Origin: an uncultured Prevotella sp.
Lineage (GTDB): Bacteria > Bacteroidota > Bacteroidia > Bacteroidales > Bacteroidaceae
Assembly (NCBI GenBank): GCA_946548085.1
Contig: CAMNPN010000081.1
Coordinates: forward strand, 1 to 59,031
Length of the DNA stretch: 59,031 nucleotides
Direction: 5' to 3'
Below the pieces are notes generated by a model. That model saw nothing but the letters and a program-made list of their open reading frames with translations, had not been told where the DNA came from and searched no databases. Both the position numbers and the translations under genes were made by a program. Below, one piece after another: positions 42,099 to 50,544 of this stretch (positions are counted from its first letter, which is position 1; every line of letters begins with the position of its first letter).

Positions 42099-42106
42099 TA
42101 CCTTTG
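42099..42106 (+). promoter_or_regulatory. TACCTTTG promoter element for rpsP
   Basis: TACCTTTGCACCCG lies 72 bases upstream of the rpsP ATG, in the same context as the yihA and tRNA promoters. Confidence 0.7.
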
Positions 42107-42177
42107 CACCCGCTTTTACGAGATAAGAGCATAGAAATTCAAATTTTTAACATTACAAAATTAAGATTTAAACATTT

Positions 42178-42735
42178 ATGGCAACAAAAATCAGATTGCA
42201 GCGCGGCGGCCGTAAGGGCTACGCTTTCTACAGAATCGTTATCGCCGACGCTCGTGCACCACGTGATGGTCGTTTTACTGAGAAGATTGGTACGTACAAT
42301 CCCAACACTAATCCTGCCACAGTAGACTTGAATTTCGAGCGTGCACTGTACTGGGTTGAGGTAGGTGCCCAGCCCACAGACACCGTACGCAACATCCTCA
42401 GCCGTGAGGGCGTGTACCTGATGAAGCACCTGAAGGGTGGCGTGAAGAAGGGCGCTTTCGACGAGGCTACGGCACAGAAGAAGTTCGATGCCTGGAAGGC
42501 TGACAAGCAGAACGGTCTGAACCAGATCGCCGAGGCTGAGCAGAAGGCAAAGAAGGAGGCTGCCGCCAATGCCCTGAAGGCAGAGAAGGCCGTGAACGAG
42601 GCCATCGCCAAGAAGATTGCCGACAAGAAGGCTGCCGAGGCTGCTGCCAAGGCTGAGGAAGAGGCCGCAAAGGCTGCTGAGGCTGCTGCCGCAGAAGCTC
42701 CCGCTGCCGAGGAGGCTCCCGCTGCTGAAGCATAA
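42178..42735 (+). CDS. rpsP: 30S ribosomal protein S16 with long Ala/Lys/Glu tail
   Basis: A 185-residue protein. Residues 1-85 are a standard bS16 ([50 protein letters not shown]). The remaining 100 or so residues are a low-complexity helix rich in Ala, Lys and Glu ([20 protein letters not shown], ending [12 protein letters not shown]); bS16 in E. coli is about 82 residues. Extended S16 tails are common in Bacteroidetes. It is a monocistron, followed by a TTTACAG palindromic element. Confidence 0.95.
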   Translation: MATKIRLQRGGRKGYAFYRIVIADARAPRDGRFTEKIGTYNPNTNPATVDLNFERALYWVEVGAQPTDTVRNILSREGVYLMKHLKGGVKKGAFDEATAQKKFDAWKADKQNGLNQIAEAEQKAKKEAAANALKAEKAVNEAIAKKIADKKAAEAAAKAEEEAAKAAEAAAAEAPAAEEAPAAEA

Positions 42736-42744
42736 GCTTTAGGC

Positions 42745-42872
42745 TTACAGATTACAGTTTACGGTTTACAGTTGATTACCTCTACGGGCATCATGCTATC
42801 AGAGTAATCTCCTGTAAACCGTAAATAGTTAAACAATAATCATCTGTGAACCATAAACTATAAACTGTAAAC
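42745..42872. repeat. TTTACAG heptamer palindromic element between rpsP and a glycosyltransferase
   Basis: The left arm TTACAGATTACAGTTTACGG and on (42745-42771) is followed by TTGATTACCTCTACGGGC. A middle inverse unit CTGTAAACCGTAAATAG lies at 42812-42828 and a second inverse array CATAAACTATAAACTGTAAA at about 42852-42871. It looks like one element with a duplicated right arm. It may end rpsP transcription or shape the leader of the next gene. Confidence 0.85.
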
Positions 42873-42878
42873 AAAACA

Positions 42879-44039
42879 ATGCACATCCTGGAAATCCCAT
42901 CATTCTTCACGCCTTACGGCGGCGAGTTCTGTCTGGATCAGGCCAAGGCCTTGCAGGCAGAGGGTCACGACGTGCGCATACTGAGCAACGTGCAGCTGGG
43001 GGTGACCATCGACGCCAAGGGCTACTGCTCGCTGCCGACGGGGCGGTATGAGCACCAGCGGGAGGGTGTCACCGTCTGTCAGTCGTTTCAGCGGGGTGTG
43101 CCGATGCTGGTGAGGCATAACGTGCGCCGGTGGGTGAGGATTGTGTGTGAGATGTTCGACGACTATGTGTCGCGCTACGGCCGCCCCGACATCCTGCATG
43201 CCCATTGTGCGAAGTGGGCTGGCTATGCGGCGATGCAGATCAGTCGCAGGCACCATATACCTTATGTCGTTACGGAGCACCTGTCGAGGCTGGTGTTCGA
43301 GAAGGAGTTCGGACCAGCACCCAGTCGTGCCTGGCAGATACCCCTGCTGCGAGAGGCATACGAACAGGCCGACATGGTGATCCCCGTGGCGGAGGAGCTG
43401 GTGGAGGATATCGCCTGCTACTTCGGCAAGGACTATCGCTGGCAGGCGGTGTCGAATACGATCGACGTGGATTTCTTCCGTTATCTGCCGCGTGCGCCGA
43501 GAGAGGGGCGTGCGTTTCGTTTCTGCTGTCTGGCAAACTTCTGGCCGCTGAAAGGCTACGACGTGCTGCTGCCTGCCTTCAGCAAACTGCGCGAGGAGGG
43601 ACTGGCGGTGGAGCTTCACATCGCTGGGCGGGGTACGGACTCTGCCGCTTGTAAGGCGATGCTCACAGAGGGTGCAGTGGCGCACGGATTGCTTTCGAGG
43701 GATGCTGTAAGGAATCTGCTGTATCAGTCTGACGCTGTGGTTCTTGCAAGTCGTAGTGAGGTGCAGCCGTTGTCGCTGCTTGAGGCAATGAGTACGGGCA
43801 TTCCGGCGATTGCCACAACGTGCGTCCCCCGGAATCTGCGCATTGAGGGCGGGTGCACAATCGTGCCCGTCGACGACGTGCAGGCGCTGGCCGACGCCAT
43901 GCGGCAGACGATGAAACGGACAGACTTCGATGGGGAGGCAGTGTCGGAGGCAGTCAGACGGTTGGCATCGGCAGAGGTTATAGGCCAGCGCCTGACAGCA
44001 ATCTTTGATACAGTTCTTCGTACTGGGCGGCCACTTTGA
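42879..44039 (+). CDS. Family 4 (GT-B) glycosyltransferase
   Basis: A 386-residue retaining glycosyltransferase. The N-terminal acceptor domain opens MHILEIPSFFTPYGGEFCLD; the donor domain has FRFCCLANFWPLKGYDVLLP, LHIAGRGTDS and the GT4 signature SEVQPLSLLEAMSTGIPAIA. It probably transfers a sugar in surface polysaccharide synthesis, given the flippase and transferases that follow. Its last 62 bases overlap the end of the opposite-strand glycosyltransferase. Confidence 0.88.
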   Translation: MHILEIPSFFTPYGGEFCLDQAKALQAEGHDVRILSNVQLGVTIDAKGYCSLPTGRYEHQREGVTVCQSFQRGVPMLVRHNVRRWVRIVCEMFDDYVSRYGRPDILHAHCAKWAGYAAMQISRRHHIPYVVTEHLSRLVFEKEFGPAPSRAWQIPLLREAYEQADMVIPVAEELVEDIACYFGKDYRWQAVSNTIDVDFFRYLPRAPREGRAFRFCCLANFWPLKGYDVLLPAFSKLREEGLAVELHIAGRGTDSAACKAMLTEGAVAHGLLSRDAVRNLLYQSDAVVLASRSEVQPLSLLEAMSTGIPAIATTCVPRNLRIEGGCTIVPVDDVQALADAMRQTMKRTDFDGEAVSEAVRRLASAEVIGQRLTAIFDTVLRTGRPL

Positions 44040-45099
44040 CGTAGTCGTGGTGGCGCTCGATATACTGAATACTTTCTTTCTTTAGCCGGACGATCTGCTC
44101 GGGATGGGCGATGATGTCTGAGAGTGCCTGGTAGACATGCTCCCTGTCGGGCAGGATGTTGATGATGGGCCGCAGCTCAGTCTCGTCGATAATCTCGTAG
44201 TTCTCGGGCTCTCCGCCACCGATGCAGACGACACCCTTGCTCATCGCCTCGAGGGCGTTCATGGCGGGGGTGTAGGAATAGGCTTGGTCGAGGATGAAGT
44301 CCTGACCGTTCATGCGCTTCTCGTACTCGGCGAACGGCAGATCCTCTACGACGGTCACCTCGCACTTGTCGGGATAGTCGGCCTTGATGCGCTGCAGGGC
44401 ATCGTAGAAGATGTCGGTACCGCGGAACTCCATAAGGATGCGCTTGATGCCGAGGAAAAACCTGACGGGGTAGGGCACCGTGCGCTCGAGCGTGGCGGGG
44501 TCGATAGCCTTCGGTACGATGGGCAGCGGGATGAAACGGGTCTTCTGAGGGTAGTCGTCGTGGTAGGCGAGTTGGTACTCGTAAAGGCAGGTGACGATGG
44601 CATCGCAGTCGTTGGCGATGTAGCGGCTGAGCTCTCCCTTCTTGGAGTGCAGCCACTCGTTGACGACCTGCTGGGTGTAGGCGTTGGTGCGCAGGCGGTC
44701 GCCCACGTTGAAGTCGCCATAGCGGAACAGACGGCGGTTTAGGCCACACTCCACCCACTGCCAGTCGTTGCCGAAGGCTCCAAGCACCACGACTTTGTTG
44801 TGGTGGCGCAGGTAGCGGTAGAGGGCGAACTGCCGCTCGGCCTTCAGGGCGAAGCAGTCGGGGTTGATCAGCTGCACGATGTCGAAGCCTCGCAGGCGGG
44901 GTAGGGTGACGAGTAGCTTGGCGAGGTATCTGACGGCCGACCAGCGCCCCTTTCCCCTGCGGTCGAGGGAGATGTCGCGCTTGTAGTCGTAGATATAGGT
45001 GCCGTCGGACACGACGAGCACCTCGTGACCGCGCCGCCGCAGTCCTTCGGCCAGCGTGGCGTGCAGGTTGCTGAATTCGCCTAAGAGTAATATTCTCAT
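43978..45099 (-). CDS. GT-B-fold glycosyltransferase
   Basis: A 373-residue protein that starts MRILLLGEFSNLHATLAEGL and has a donor-site-like segment LDQAYSYTPAMNALEAMSKG followed by VVCIGGGEPENYEI. The pattern is GT4-like but more divergent than the neighbour. It is translationally coupled to the upstream family 2 transferase (4-base ATGA overlap) and converges on the plus-strand GT4 gene with a 62-base coding overlap. Role in polysaccharide assembly is inferred from context. Confidence 0.75.
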   Translation of the reverse strand: MRILLLGEFSNLHATLAEGLRRRGHEVLVVSDGTYIYDYKRDISLDRRGKGRWSAVRYLAKLLVTLPRLRGFDIVQLINPDCFALKAERQFALYRYLRHHNKVVVLGAFGNDWQWVECGLNRRLFRYGDFNVGDRLRTNAYTQQVVNEWLHSKKGELSRYIANDCDAIVTCLYEYQLAYHDDYPQKTRFIPLPIVPKAIDPATLERTVPYPVRFFLGIKRILMEFRGTDIFYDALQRIKADYPDKCEVTVVEDLPFAEYEKRMNGQDFILDQAYSYTPAMNALEAMSKGVVCIGGGEPENYEIIDETELRPIINILPDREHVYQALSDIIAHPEQIVRLKKESIQYIERHHDYVKVAAQYEELYQRLLSGAGL

Positions 45100-46067
45100 C
45101 GTTCTCTATTCATGTTGGGCAGGGCCATGAGCAGAATCTGTCTGCCCAGACGGCTGTTGGTGAGACGGCGGAACCACACGTACTTCGTGGTGTAAGCATG
45201 GTCGGGCAGGGGGAAGAGGCCGTCGCCGCGGAGGGCTTCCAGCGTCTGGTCGAGGCGGTCGGCAGAGTGCGTAGCGACGATGGTGTTGTAGATATGATCC
45301 ATCGTGAGCTGTGCCACACGCCGTTGCAGGGCCAGACGCTCCTCATGGGGTCGCCGGTCGGCAAGGGTGTGCAGACGGCGGATGACGGTGAGATGGTCTG
45401 CCAGCCGCTTGTCTGTACGCTCGGCACTCTGCTGATGGACGGCAGAGGTCTGGCGCTCGCGGTAGTAGTAGGCGTGGGCATTGGTGGTGTAGACGGCCTC
45501 GGCACGAATGAGCAGCTGGGGCGTGAACTCCTCGTCCTCGCCGTATTCGATGCCCGGCGTGAACAGCAGCTGGCCGCGCACCGCCTGACGGAAAAGGTAG
45601 CAACAGGCAGAGCCCCGCAGGTTTTCGCGGCGCATCAGGGCCGTGCCGCTCGTCTTGTCGGACACTGAGAAGGGGGGCTGCTCTTCCCGGGCATCGTGGG
45701 TGAAGTCGAACATCACCACGTCGGCATCCTCATGATGGCGAAGGATGTAGAGACAGTGGTCGTAGGGGACCTTGAGCAGCATGTCGTCGCCATCGACAAA
45801 CTGGACATAATGGCCTTTAGCCATCGTCAGACCCGTGTTGCGGGCGATGCTCACGCCACCGTTCTTCTGGCGCACGTAGATGATCTCGTCGCCATAGCGG
45901 AGCAGGTCGTTCATCGGACTCTCGTGCGAGCCGTCGTCAACAACGATGATCTCCCGCTCGGAGGGCTGGAGGTTCAACCGCAGGATGCTGTCGATGGCGT
46001 CGCAGAGCAGCTGGGGCGGCAGGTTGTAGTCTGTCAGGATAAAGCTGACCAGAGGCTGTTGCTTCAT
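45096..46067 (-). CDS. Family 2 glycosyltransferase
   Basis: A 323-residue GT-A transferase: PLVSFILTDYNLPPQLLCDA, IIVVDDGSHESP, VSIARNTGLTMAKGHYVQFV followed by DGDD (metal-binding). The start at 46067 (MKQQPLVSF) is used rather than the longest ORF, which would begin upstream of the TACCTTTG promoter at 46085-46092. It is first in a two-gene unit with the GT-B transferase and divergent from the flippase gene. Confidence 0.87.
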   Translation of the reverse strand: MKQQPLVSFILTDYNLPPQLLCDAIDSILRLNLQPSEREIIVVDDGSHESPMNDLLRYGDEIIYVRQKNGGVSIARNTGLTMAKGHYVQFVDGDDMLLKVPYDHCLYILRHHEDADVVMFDFTHDAREEQPPFSVSDKTSGTALMRRENLRGSACCYLFRQAVRGQLLFTPGIEYGEDEEFTPQLLIRAEAVYTTNAHAYYYRERQTSAVHQQSAERTDKRLADHLTVIRRLHTLADRRPHEERLALQRRVAQLTMDHIYNTIVATHSADRLDQTLEALRGDGLFPLPDHAYTTKYVWFRRLTNSRLGRQILLMALPNMNRER

Positions 46068-46084
46068 TCGATGCTTTTTGTGTG

Positions 46085-46092
46085 CAAAGGTA
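46085..46092 (-). promoter_or_regulatory. TACCTTTG promoter element for the glycosyltransferase pair
   Basis: Minus-strand TACCTTTGCACAC, 18 bases upstream of the start codon at 46067; the transcript would have a very short leader. Confidence 0.65.
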
Positions 46093-46165
46093 AATGAATT
46101 TGACGAGATAACCAAATTATTGCCGTAATAAAATAAATCGGGGGCTGGTACGTTATATAAGGTGA

Positions 46166-47641
46166 ATGAACGAAGACGACAAGGGTACTTACGGACACGT
46201 GTTGAAATATACGGGTGTCTTCGGGGGCGTACAGGGACTCAACGTGCTGGTGAGTCTTGTGCGCAACAAGTTCGTGGCCTTGTTGCTCGGGCCCTCGGGC
46301 ATGGGATTGGTGACGCTGTTCAACACCACCGTCGCCTTCGTGTCGCAATCGACACACTTCGGCATCTCCACGAGTGCGGTGCGCCAGCTGTCGGAGTATG
46401 ATGACGACCGGCATCCGCAGGTGATACACTTCGTGAAGGTGGTGCGTGCCTGGTCGTTGCTCACGGCTCTGCTGGGCATGCTCGTGTGCATCGCCATCGG
46501 ACCGTTCCTCAGCAGTACAACCTTCGCCTGGGGTAACCATACGCTACACTTCATCCTCTTGTCGCCAGCGGTAGCGATGCTGGCGGTGACAGGCGGTGAG
46601 ACGGCTATCTTGAAGGGGCGCCGACAGCTGAAGTCGCTGGCGATGGTACAGGTGGGCTCGGTGCTTGCCGCCCTTTTCATGTCCGTACCCGTGTATTATT
46701 TCTTCGGCGAGGCGGGCATCGTGCCGGTAATCGTGCTCATGGCGTTTGTCACGATGGTGCTCACGGTGCGCCAGTCATGGCGGCTGTATCCCCTGGAACT
46801 GCGAGGGGCGAAGGGTGTGCTCGGCGAGGGTATGGAGATGGTGCGCCTCGGCGTGGCCTTCACCTTGGCGGGCATCATCGGCAGCGGGGCGGAGATGCTG
46901 ATACGCTCGTGGCTTAATGTGACGGCCGACCTCGACGTGCTGGGACTCTATAATGCGGGATATATGATCACCATCACCTATGCCGGCATGGTGTTCTCGG
47001 CGATGGAGACCGACTACTTCCCACGACTTTCGGCCGTGAATGCTGATGTCGAGGCTACCAATGAAACGGTGAATAAGCAGATGGAGGTGTCGCTGCTGAT
47101 CGCTGCGCCGATGCTGGTGGGTCTGATTGTCTTCCTGCCAGTGCTGATACCGCTGTTCTTCAGTTCGAAGTTTGTGCCAGTGGTGGCGATGACACAGGTG
47201 GCGGTGCTGGCCATGTTCTTCAAGGCAATCACCCTGCCCGCGGCCTACATCACGCTGGCACGGGGCTACTCGGTGATGTTCCTCTTGCTCGAGTCGGCTT
47301 ACTTCGTCGTGTTTGTGCTTCTCATTATCTTCGGCTTCGAACGCTGGGGACTCTTAGGGACGGGCATTGCCATCACACTGGCCAACATCTTCGACTTCGT
47401 GATGATCCATGCGGTGGCCCGTTGGCGCTATGGGTACAAGATATCGCCGGCCGTGATGAAGTACAGCATCATTCATATCCTTATCGGACTGTTGGCCTAT
47501 TTCACTACCATCACGGTCGGCGGTTATGCTTACTGGGTCTTCGGTATCGGATTGACGCTCGTGAGCCTATTGTTCTCGCTGCTGATCCTTCGTCAGAAGA
47601 CCCGTCTGTGGGAGGCGCTGATGCGCCGCTTCAGGGGTTAG
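46166..47641 (+). CDS. O-antigen translocase / polysaccharide flippase (Wzx-like)
   Basis: A 491-residue integral membrane protein of the MOP superfamily with about 12-14 hydrophobic helices. The opening YTGVFGGVQGLNVLVSLVRN with KFVALLLGPSGMGLVTLFNT is the typical helix 1-2 region of O-antigen flippases such as WzxE. These move lipid-linked sugar repeat units across the inner membrane. The neighbouring glycosyltransferases fit a small surface-polysaccharide locus, though no polymerase is seen. The stop codon overlaps that of the convergent porin gene (47638-47641). Confidence 0.87.
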   Translation: MNEDDKGTYGHVLKYTGVFGGVQGLNVLVSLVRNKFVALLLGPSGMGLVTLFNTTVAFVSQSTHFGISTSAVRQLSEYDDDRHPQVIHFVKVVRAWSLLTALLGMLVCIAIGPFLSSTTFAWGNHTLHFILLSPAVAMLAVTGGETAILKGRRQLKSLAMVQVGSVLAALFMSVPVYYFFGEAGIVPVIVLMAFVTMVLTVRQSWRLYPLELRGAKGVLGEGMEMVRLGVAFTLAGIIGSGAEMLIRSWLNVTADLDVLGLYNAGYMITITYAGMVFSAMETDYFPRLSAVNADVEATNETVNKQMEVSLLIAAPMLVGLIVFLPVLIPLFFSSKFVPVVAMTQVAVLAMFFKAITLPAAYITLARGYSVMFLLLESAYFVVFVLLIIFGFERWGLLGTGIAITLANIFDFVMIHAVARWRYGYKISPAVMKYSIIHILIGLLAYFTTITVGGYAYWVFGIGLTLVSLLFSLLILRQKTRLWEALMRRFRG

Positions 47642-48810
47642 AATCTGAAGTCGAGTTCCAGGTCTACGAAATTGTAGTTGTGATTGGCCAGTGTACGGTC
47701 GTTCACACGGGCATACTCGAAGTTTGCCTGGAGATTCTTGGTGAAGAAGTAGTTGAAGCCCACCTCGTACATCGTCTTCGCAGAACCCCATTCCTTAGAG
47801 ACACGGTAGGTCTGGTAACGGGCCTTGGCGTGGAGCTTGCTCTTGATCACGGGCACGATGCCGAAGACGTACCAACCGTCGGCCTTGTCGCCCCAGCGAA
47901 GGTCGGAGCCCCAGCCTTGTGAGTGCAGATACTCTGCGCGGAAAGTGTATTCATCCTTGTCGTACTCCGCCGAGATAGCATAGCGGTTCTTGCGGACGCT
48001 CTTCAGCGTGACGGTGGTTGTAGCTGTAGAAGGCTCCACAGAAGACGGAGAGTAAACAACGTCGGTGGCAGTCAGTTCGCCTCGTGTACCCGTCCATCCG
48101 AAGGCACCGAAGCGTAGGCCCTTGATCGGCATCACCCACAGACCGCCGATGATGTCCTTCTTGTTGTCCTTGTCTTTCTGGTTGATACCCTCACCGTTGT
48201 AGACACCTATCTGATAGTGCAGCACACGGCGGCCATTTGCATTGGGGAAGAGATCACCCTGAATCTGGATACCGATGTCGCGTCCGCCAGAGGACTTCTC
48301 GCCCGTACGGTCGCCGAAGCCGGAGAGTTTGTTGATCACGTCGGCATAGGCATACCATCCCTGTGTGATGGGGTTGGTGGGGTTTTCGAAAGTGAAGGCA
48401 CGCTTGAACTGTCCTGCACGCACCTTGAACTCGGGGAACCTGCGCCACTCAGCGTAGAGGTCGACGAGTTGTACAGTAGGTTCACCGGGACCCTTCACGT
48501 TTGTACCTTGGATCTGGGCGCGCCAGTCGAAGTCACCGATCTTGCCGTCGAGGATGAAACGGGCCAGACGGAGATTGAAGGAGTTTGTGTGGTTGCCCTC
48601 GGGATCCTGACCCTGATACTGCAGCATACCGTAGCCGCTGAACTTGATGTTCTTCACCCACTGGGGCAGTTCGATGCTTTTCTTCTCCTTTGCTGCCGGA
48701 GCTTGCTCCGTCTCCTGCACGTCTGTGGTGAGCACTTCGGGTTCACTTGCCATCGTCATACTACCGAAACCCATCAGAAGTATGACCAGTACTGTCATTG
48801 ATTTCTTCAT
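47638..48810 (-). CDS. OprO/OprP-type outer-membrane porin
   Basis: A 390-residue outer-membrane protein with signal peptide MKKSMTVLVILLMGFGSMTM. The barrel begins IKFSGYGMLQYQGQDPEGN and contains NLRLARFILDGKIGDFDWRA and VRAGQFKRAFTFENPTNPIT, matching the phosphate-selective porin O and P family. It ends with an aromatic strand (YNFVDLELDFRF), as barrel proteins do. A TATATTTG promoter lies at 48840-48847. Substrate specificity is not inferable. Confidence 0.85.
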   Translation of the reverse strand: MKKSMTVLVILLMGFGSMTMASEPEVLTTDVQETEQAPAAKEKKSIELPQWVKNIKFSGYGMLQYQGQDPEGNHTNSFNLRLARFILDGKIGDFDWRAQIQGTNVKGPGEPTVQLVDLYAEWRRFPEFKVRAGQFKRAFTFENPTNPITQGWYAYADVINKLSGFGDRTGEKSSGGRDIGIQIQGDLFPNANGRRVLHYQIGVYNGEGINQKDKDNKKDIIGGLWVMPIKGLRFGAFGWTGTRGELTATDVVYSPSSVEPSTATTTVTLKSVRKNRYAISAEYDKDEYTFRAEYLHSQGWGSDLRWGDKADGWYVFGIVPVIKSKLHAKARYQTYRVSKEWGSAKTMYEVGFNYFFTKNLQANFEYARVNDRTLANHNYNFVDLELDFRF

Positions 48811-48839
48811 TATTTCTTTATTGCTTTAAGATGATGGGG

Positions 48840-48847
48840 CAAATATA
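48840..48847 (-). promoter_or_regulatory. TATATTTG promoter element for the porin gene
   Basis: Minus-strand TATATTTG is 30 bases upstream of the porin ATG. Confidence 0.6.
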
Positions 48848-48887
48848 CGAAAAGTTTTGTAAACCACCAAATGTCTGCCCCTTATTT

Positions 48888-50384
48888 TTATAATCTGCGT
48901 TCCAAAAGCACCACGTTCTCCACATGTGGGGTATGGGGGAACATGTCTACGGGCTGTACGGCTGTCACACGGTAGTCGGCGTCGAGGTCATGAAGGTCGC
49001 GGGCCTGGGTGGCAGGGTTGCATGACACGTAGACGATGCGCTGAGGAGCTGCACGGAGGATGGTCTTCACCACGTCGGGGTGCATGCCGGCACGGGGCGG
49101 ATCGGTGATGATGACATCCGGACGACCATGTTCGGCGATAAATGCATCGGTGAGGATGTCCTTCATGTCACCCGCAAAGAAAAGGGTGTTCGCAATCTGG
49201 TTTATCTCAGAATTGACCTTCGCATCCTCGATGGCCTCGGGCACGTATTCGATACCAATGACCTTCCGGGCCCGCTTGGCTACGAAATTGGCGATGGTGC
49301 CCGTGCCGGTGTAGAGGTCGTAGACCAACGGCTTCTCGCCGTCGTTATCGCACAGTGAGGACTGTCTTTTTTGTGGGAGATCTCCGAAGGCGAACTCTCG
49401 GGCAACGCTGTAGAGGTGGTAGGCCTGTTCGGTATTCGTCTGGTAGAACGACTTGGGGCCGACCTTGAACCTCAGCTCTTCCATTGTCTCGAAGATATGG
49501 TCGTTGCCTTTGAATACGCGGATGTCTTGATCGCCGATGGTATCGTTGCACTTCTGATTGTCGAGATACATTAATGCGCTGATCTGCGGGAATTTATCTG
49601 CGATATGCTGTAGTAACTCTAAAGCCTCTTTCTCGCCGCCCGTCTCATCGTAGTGGAACTGGATGATGACCATCCACTCGCCAGTATTTGAATTGCGGAT
49701 GATGACATCGCGGAGCAGTCCTATCTGAGCACGTAGGTCGAAGAACGACAGCCCGTGCTCTGTCGCGTAGTCGCGAATCTCATTGCGAATCTGGTTGTGC
49801 AGGTCGTCCATCAGCCAACATTTCTCGATGGGCAGAATCTTGTCGAAGGCACCGGTAATATGGAAGCCGATGGCGGGGCGGTTCTTTAGACTCTGGCCAT
49901 TGTCTTCAGTCTTCTCATATCTTTCTCTGTCTTCTTCTATCTCTTCCTTCGTCAGATAGCGCTTATTGGCACAGCCGTAGTCGAGCTTGTTGCGGTACTC
50001 CTGAGTCTTCACCGAACCGAGTATCGGCCGGAACTCGGGCAGCTCGACCTTCCCGATACGGTGGAGCTGGTCGTAGACCTGCTGCTGCTTGAATCGCAGT
50101 TGCTCCTCATAGGGCAGGTTCTGCCACTTACAACCGCCGCAGACACCGAAGTGCTCACAGAACGGTATTGCGCGTACATTACTATATTTAATAAAATGCA
50201 CCACCTCGCCTTCGGCGAAAGAGTGCTTCTTACGACGGATCTGTACATCGCAAATGTCGCCAGGCACGCAGAAGGGGACGAACACCACAAGGTCGTTCCA
50301 GTGGAACAGACACTTGCCCTCGGCGGCCACAGATTCAATCTCGACGCCCTCAAGGAGCGGTAATGCTTTCTTCTTTCTTGCCAT
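48888..50384 (-). CDS. rlmD: 23S rRNA (uracil-1939-C5)-methyltransferase
   Basis: A 498-residue RumA/RlmD-type enzyme. After a TRAM-like RNA-binding domain, C76, C82, C85 (CEHFGVCGGC) and C189 (EKCWL) provide the iron-sulfur ligands with the spacing of RumA. The SAM site is VYDLYTGTGTIANFVAK. ITDPPRAGMHPDVV and YVSCNPATQARDL contain the catalytic aspartate region and cysteine nucleophile. RlmD and the two-target RlmCD cannot be told apart from sequence alone. The promoter is TAATTTTG at 50404-50411. Confidence 0.92.
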   Translation of the reverse strand: MARKKKALPLLEGVEIESVAAEGKCLFHWNDLVVFVPFCVPGDICDVQIRRKKHSFAEGEVVHFIKYSNVRAIPFCEHFGVCGGCKWQNLPYEEQLRFKQQQVYDQLHRIGKVELPEFRPILGSVKTQEYRNKLDYGCANKRYLTKEEIEEDRERYEKTEDNGQSLKNRPAIGFHITGAFDKILPIEKCWLMDDLHNQIRNEIRDYATEHGLSFFDLRAQIGLLRDVIIRNSNTGEWMVIIQFHYDETGGEKEALELLQHIADKFPQISALMYLDNQKCNDTIGDQDIRVFKGNDHIFETMEELRFKVGPKSFYQTNTEQAYHLYSVAREFAFGDLPQKRQSSLCDNDGEKPLVYDLYTGTGTIANFVAKRARKVIGIEYVPEAIEDAKVNSEINQIANTLFFAGDMKDILTDAFIAEHGRPDVIITDPPRAGMHPDVVKTILRAAPQRIVYVSCNPATQARDLHDLDADYRVTAVQPVDMFPHTPHVENVVLLERRL

Positions 50385-50403
50385 AATAACTCTATAATGG
50401 CTG

Positions 50404-50411
50404 CAAAATTA
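50404..50411 (-). promoter_or_regulatory. TAATTTTG promoter element for rlmD
   Basis: Minus-strand TAATTTTGCAGCC is 19 bases upstream of the rlmD start, divergent from the ppdK promoter. Confidence 0.65.
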
Positions 50412-50474
50412 CGAAAAAAACTATTAAAATAATATATTTTGCCTCATTTTCTTGCATATATGCGGAAAAAAGAG

Positions 50475-50482
50475 TAACTTTG
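50475..50482 (+). promoter_or_regulatory. TAACTTTG promoter element for ppdK
   Basis: TAACTTTGCGG is 63 bases upstream of the ppdK ATG. Confidence 0.7.
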
Positions 50483-50544
50483 CGGAATTAATTGCTAAAA
50501 ACAATTTATAAACATAATAATAACGTATAAACAAGATTTAAAAC

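Larger units (their letters stand above)
41728..42177. other. 450-base gap between the XRE gene and rpsP
   Basis: The gap holds a hairpin (41759-41783), a short methyltransferase-tail remnant (41856-41891), AT-rich sequence without ORFs, and the rpsP promoter TACCTTTG (42099-42106). Nothing else is recognised. Confidence 0.6.
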
